Shown here: positions 6,109-6,529 of the stretch, piece after piece
Layout: every line of letters begins with the position of its first letter
Position numbering within the stretch: position 1 is the stretch's first letter
Source of the DNA: Rhodobacteraceae bacterium UBA1957
GTDB taxonomy: Bacteria; Pseudomonadota; Alphaproteobacteria; Rhodobacterales; Rhodobacteraceae
Direction of reading: 5' to 3'
Length of the DNA: 6,529 nucleotides
NCBI GenBank assembly: GCA_002336405.1
Contig: DDEJ01000135.1
Span: forward strand, 1-6,529
Program-made: the position numbers and the translations under genes
The notes under the pieces: generated by a model
The model's database searches: none
What the model saw: only the letters and a program-made list of their open reading frames with translations
What the model was told of the DNA's origin: nothing

Positions 6109-6529
6109 ATGAAAAAACTCTTGGTTTACTGTTCTCTGGTGTATTGATTGGCTCTGCCGCATTCGTCAGCAGTCTCACAGCAGAAACGCCAACGCGCGGC
6201 GGCACGTTGATTGCCACACTCAACTCAAACGTGCGTAATTTGAACTCGGCTGTGCAATCTGGCACTGTGACAGGATTTCCAGGCGCACAACTGTTTGCCT
6301 CTCCGTTGCGCTATGATGAAAATTGGACGCCACAACCCTATCTTGCCGAAAGCTGGAACATCTCTGAGGATGGTCTGACAGTCACCCTTAATCTGGTCAA
6401 AAACGCCACGTTCCACGACGGCCACCCGATCACGTCCAGCGATGTGGCCTTTTCAGTCAAAGTCATTCAAGAAAACCATCCGTTCAAATCAATGTTCGCC
6501 CCGGTGGCGTCAGTCGATACCCCAGATGA
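6109..6529 (+). CDS. ABC transporter family-5 solute-binding protein, 5' end, signal peptide frameshifted; runs off the window
   Basis: This is a periplasmic binding protein of the peptide/nickel/opine (SBP_bac_5) type that captures a substrate for an ABC importer. From 6111 onward one frame is open to the right edge, ending in VASVDTPD, so only about 140 of some 500 residues are present. Family marks are ETPTRGGTLIATL at the mature N-terminus, PQPYLAESWNISEDGLTVT, and the signature ATFHDGHPITSSDVAFSV (residues 100-117 of the repaired protein). The ATG at 6109 is in a different frame that stops at TGA 6145-6147 after 12 codons. Adding one A to the A6 tract (6112-6117) gives M-K-K-T-L-G-L-L-F-S-G-V-L and then a hydrophobic stretch ending SSLTA before ETP, a perfect Sec signal peptide. 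The present sequence therefore has a one-base deletion, or needs slippage. The permease and ATPase genes presumably follow outside the window. Confidence 0.75.

Noticed and set aside
6005..6425. Minus-strand open frames opposite the solute-binding protein
   Set aside because: The plus strand carries unmistakable family-5 binding-protein motifs here.

Overview
This window looks like a piece of an alphaproteobacterial chromosome, most likely from a marine Rhodobacteraceae/Roseobacter-type heterotroph. That placement is inferred from base composition near parity in genes with AT-rich spacers and from the mix of families: an amine-oxidase-type flavoprotein, an FCD GntR regulator, a COG0523 GTPase, a YtcJ-type amidohydrolase, a LysR regulator and a family-5 solute-binding protein. 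There is no rRNA, tRNA, transposon, CRISPR array or phage gene.

Layout. A minus-strand FAD-dependent oxidoreductase (69-1412) is divergent from a plus-strand GntR/FCD regulator (1617-2297). The AT-rich spacer between them carries TTGGTATA-type repeats at both ends, in mirror orientation, which I read as the regulator's operator. The regulator converges on a minus-strand two-gene unit: a YtcJ-like amidohydrolase (4908 down to 3244) followed by, and overlapping, a CobW/COG0523 GTPase (3275 down to 2327). A LysR regulator (5018-5950) is divergent from that unit and may control it. After a 158-base AT-rich gap, an ABC-transporter peptide/opine-type solute-binding protein begins at 6109 and runs off the right edge.

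The most notable feature is damage. The amidohydrolase has an in-frame TAA in mid-gene and appears to lack a conserved active-site Asp. The COG0523 GTPase is split by one extra G in a G8 tract. The solute-binding protein's signal peptide is out of frame by one base at an A6 tract. All three become full, family-like proteins when one base is changed. Both regulators and the FAD oxidoreductase are intact. Either a catabolic/uptake locus is decaying, or the tracts are switchable, or part of this is sequencing error in homopolymers; the in-frame stop and the missing Asp are harder to explain as homopolymer error.

Functionally, the set suggests uptake and breakdown of a small nitrogen-containing organic compound: a periplasmic binding protein for capture, an amidohydrolase to hydrolyse a C-N bond, a metallochaperone GTPase possibly supplying its metal, and a flavoprotein amine oxidase. 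The substrate cannot be read from the sequence.
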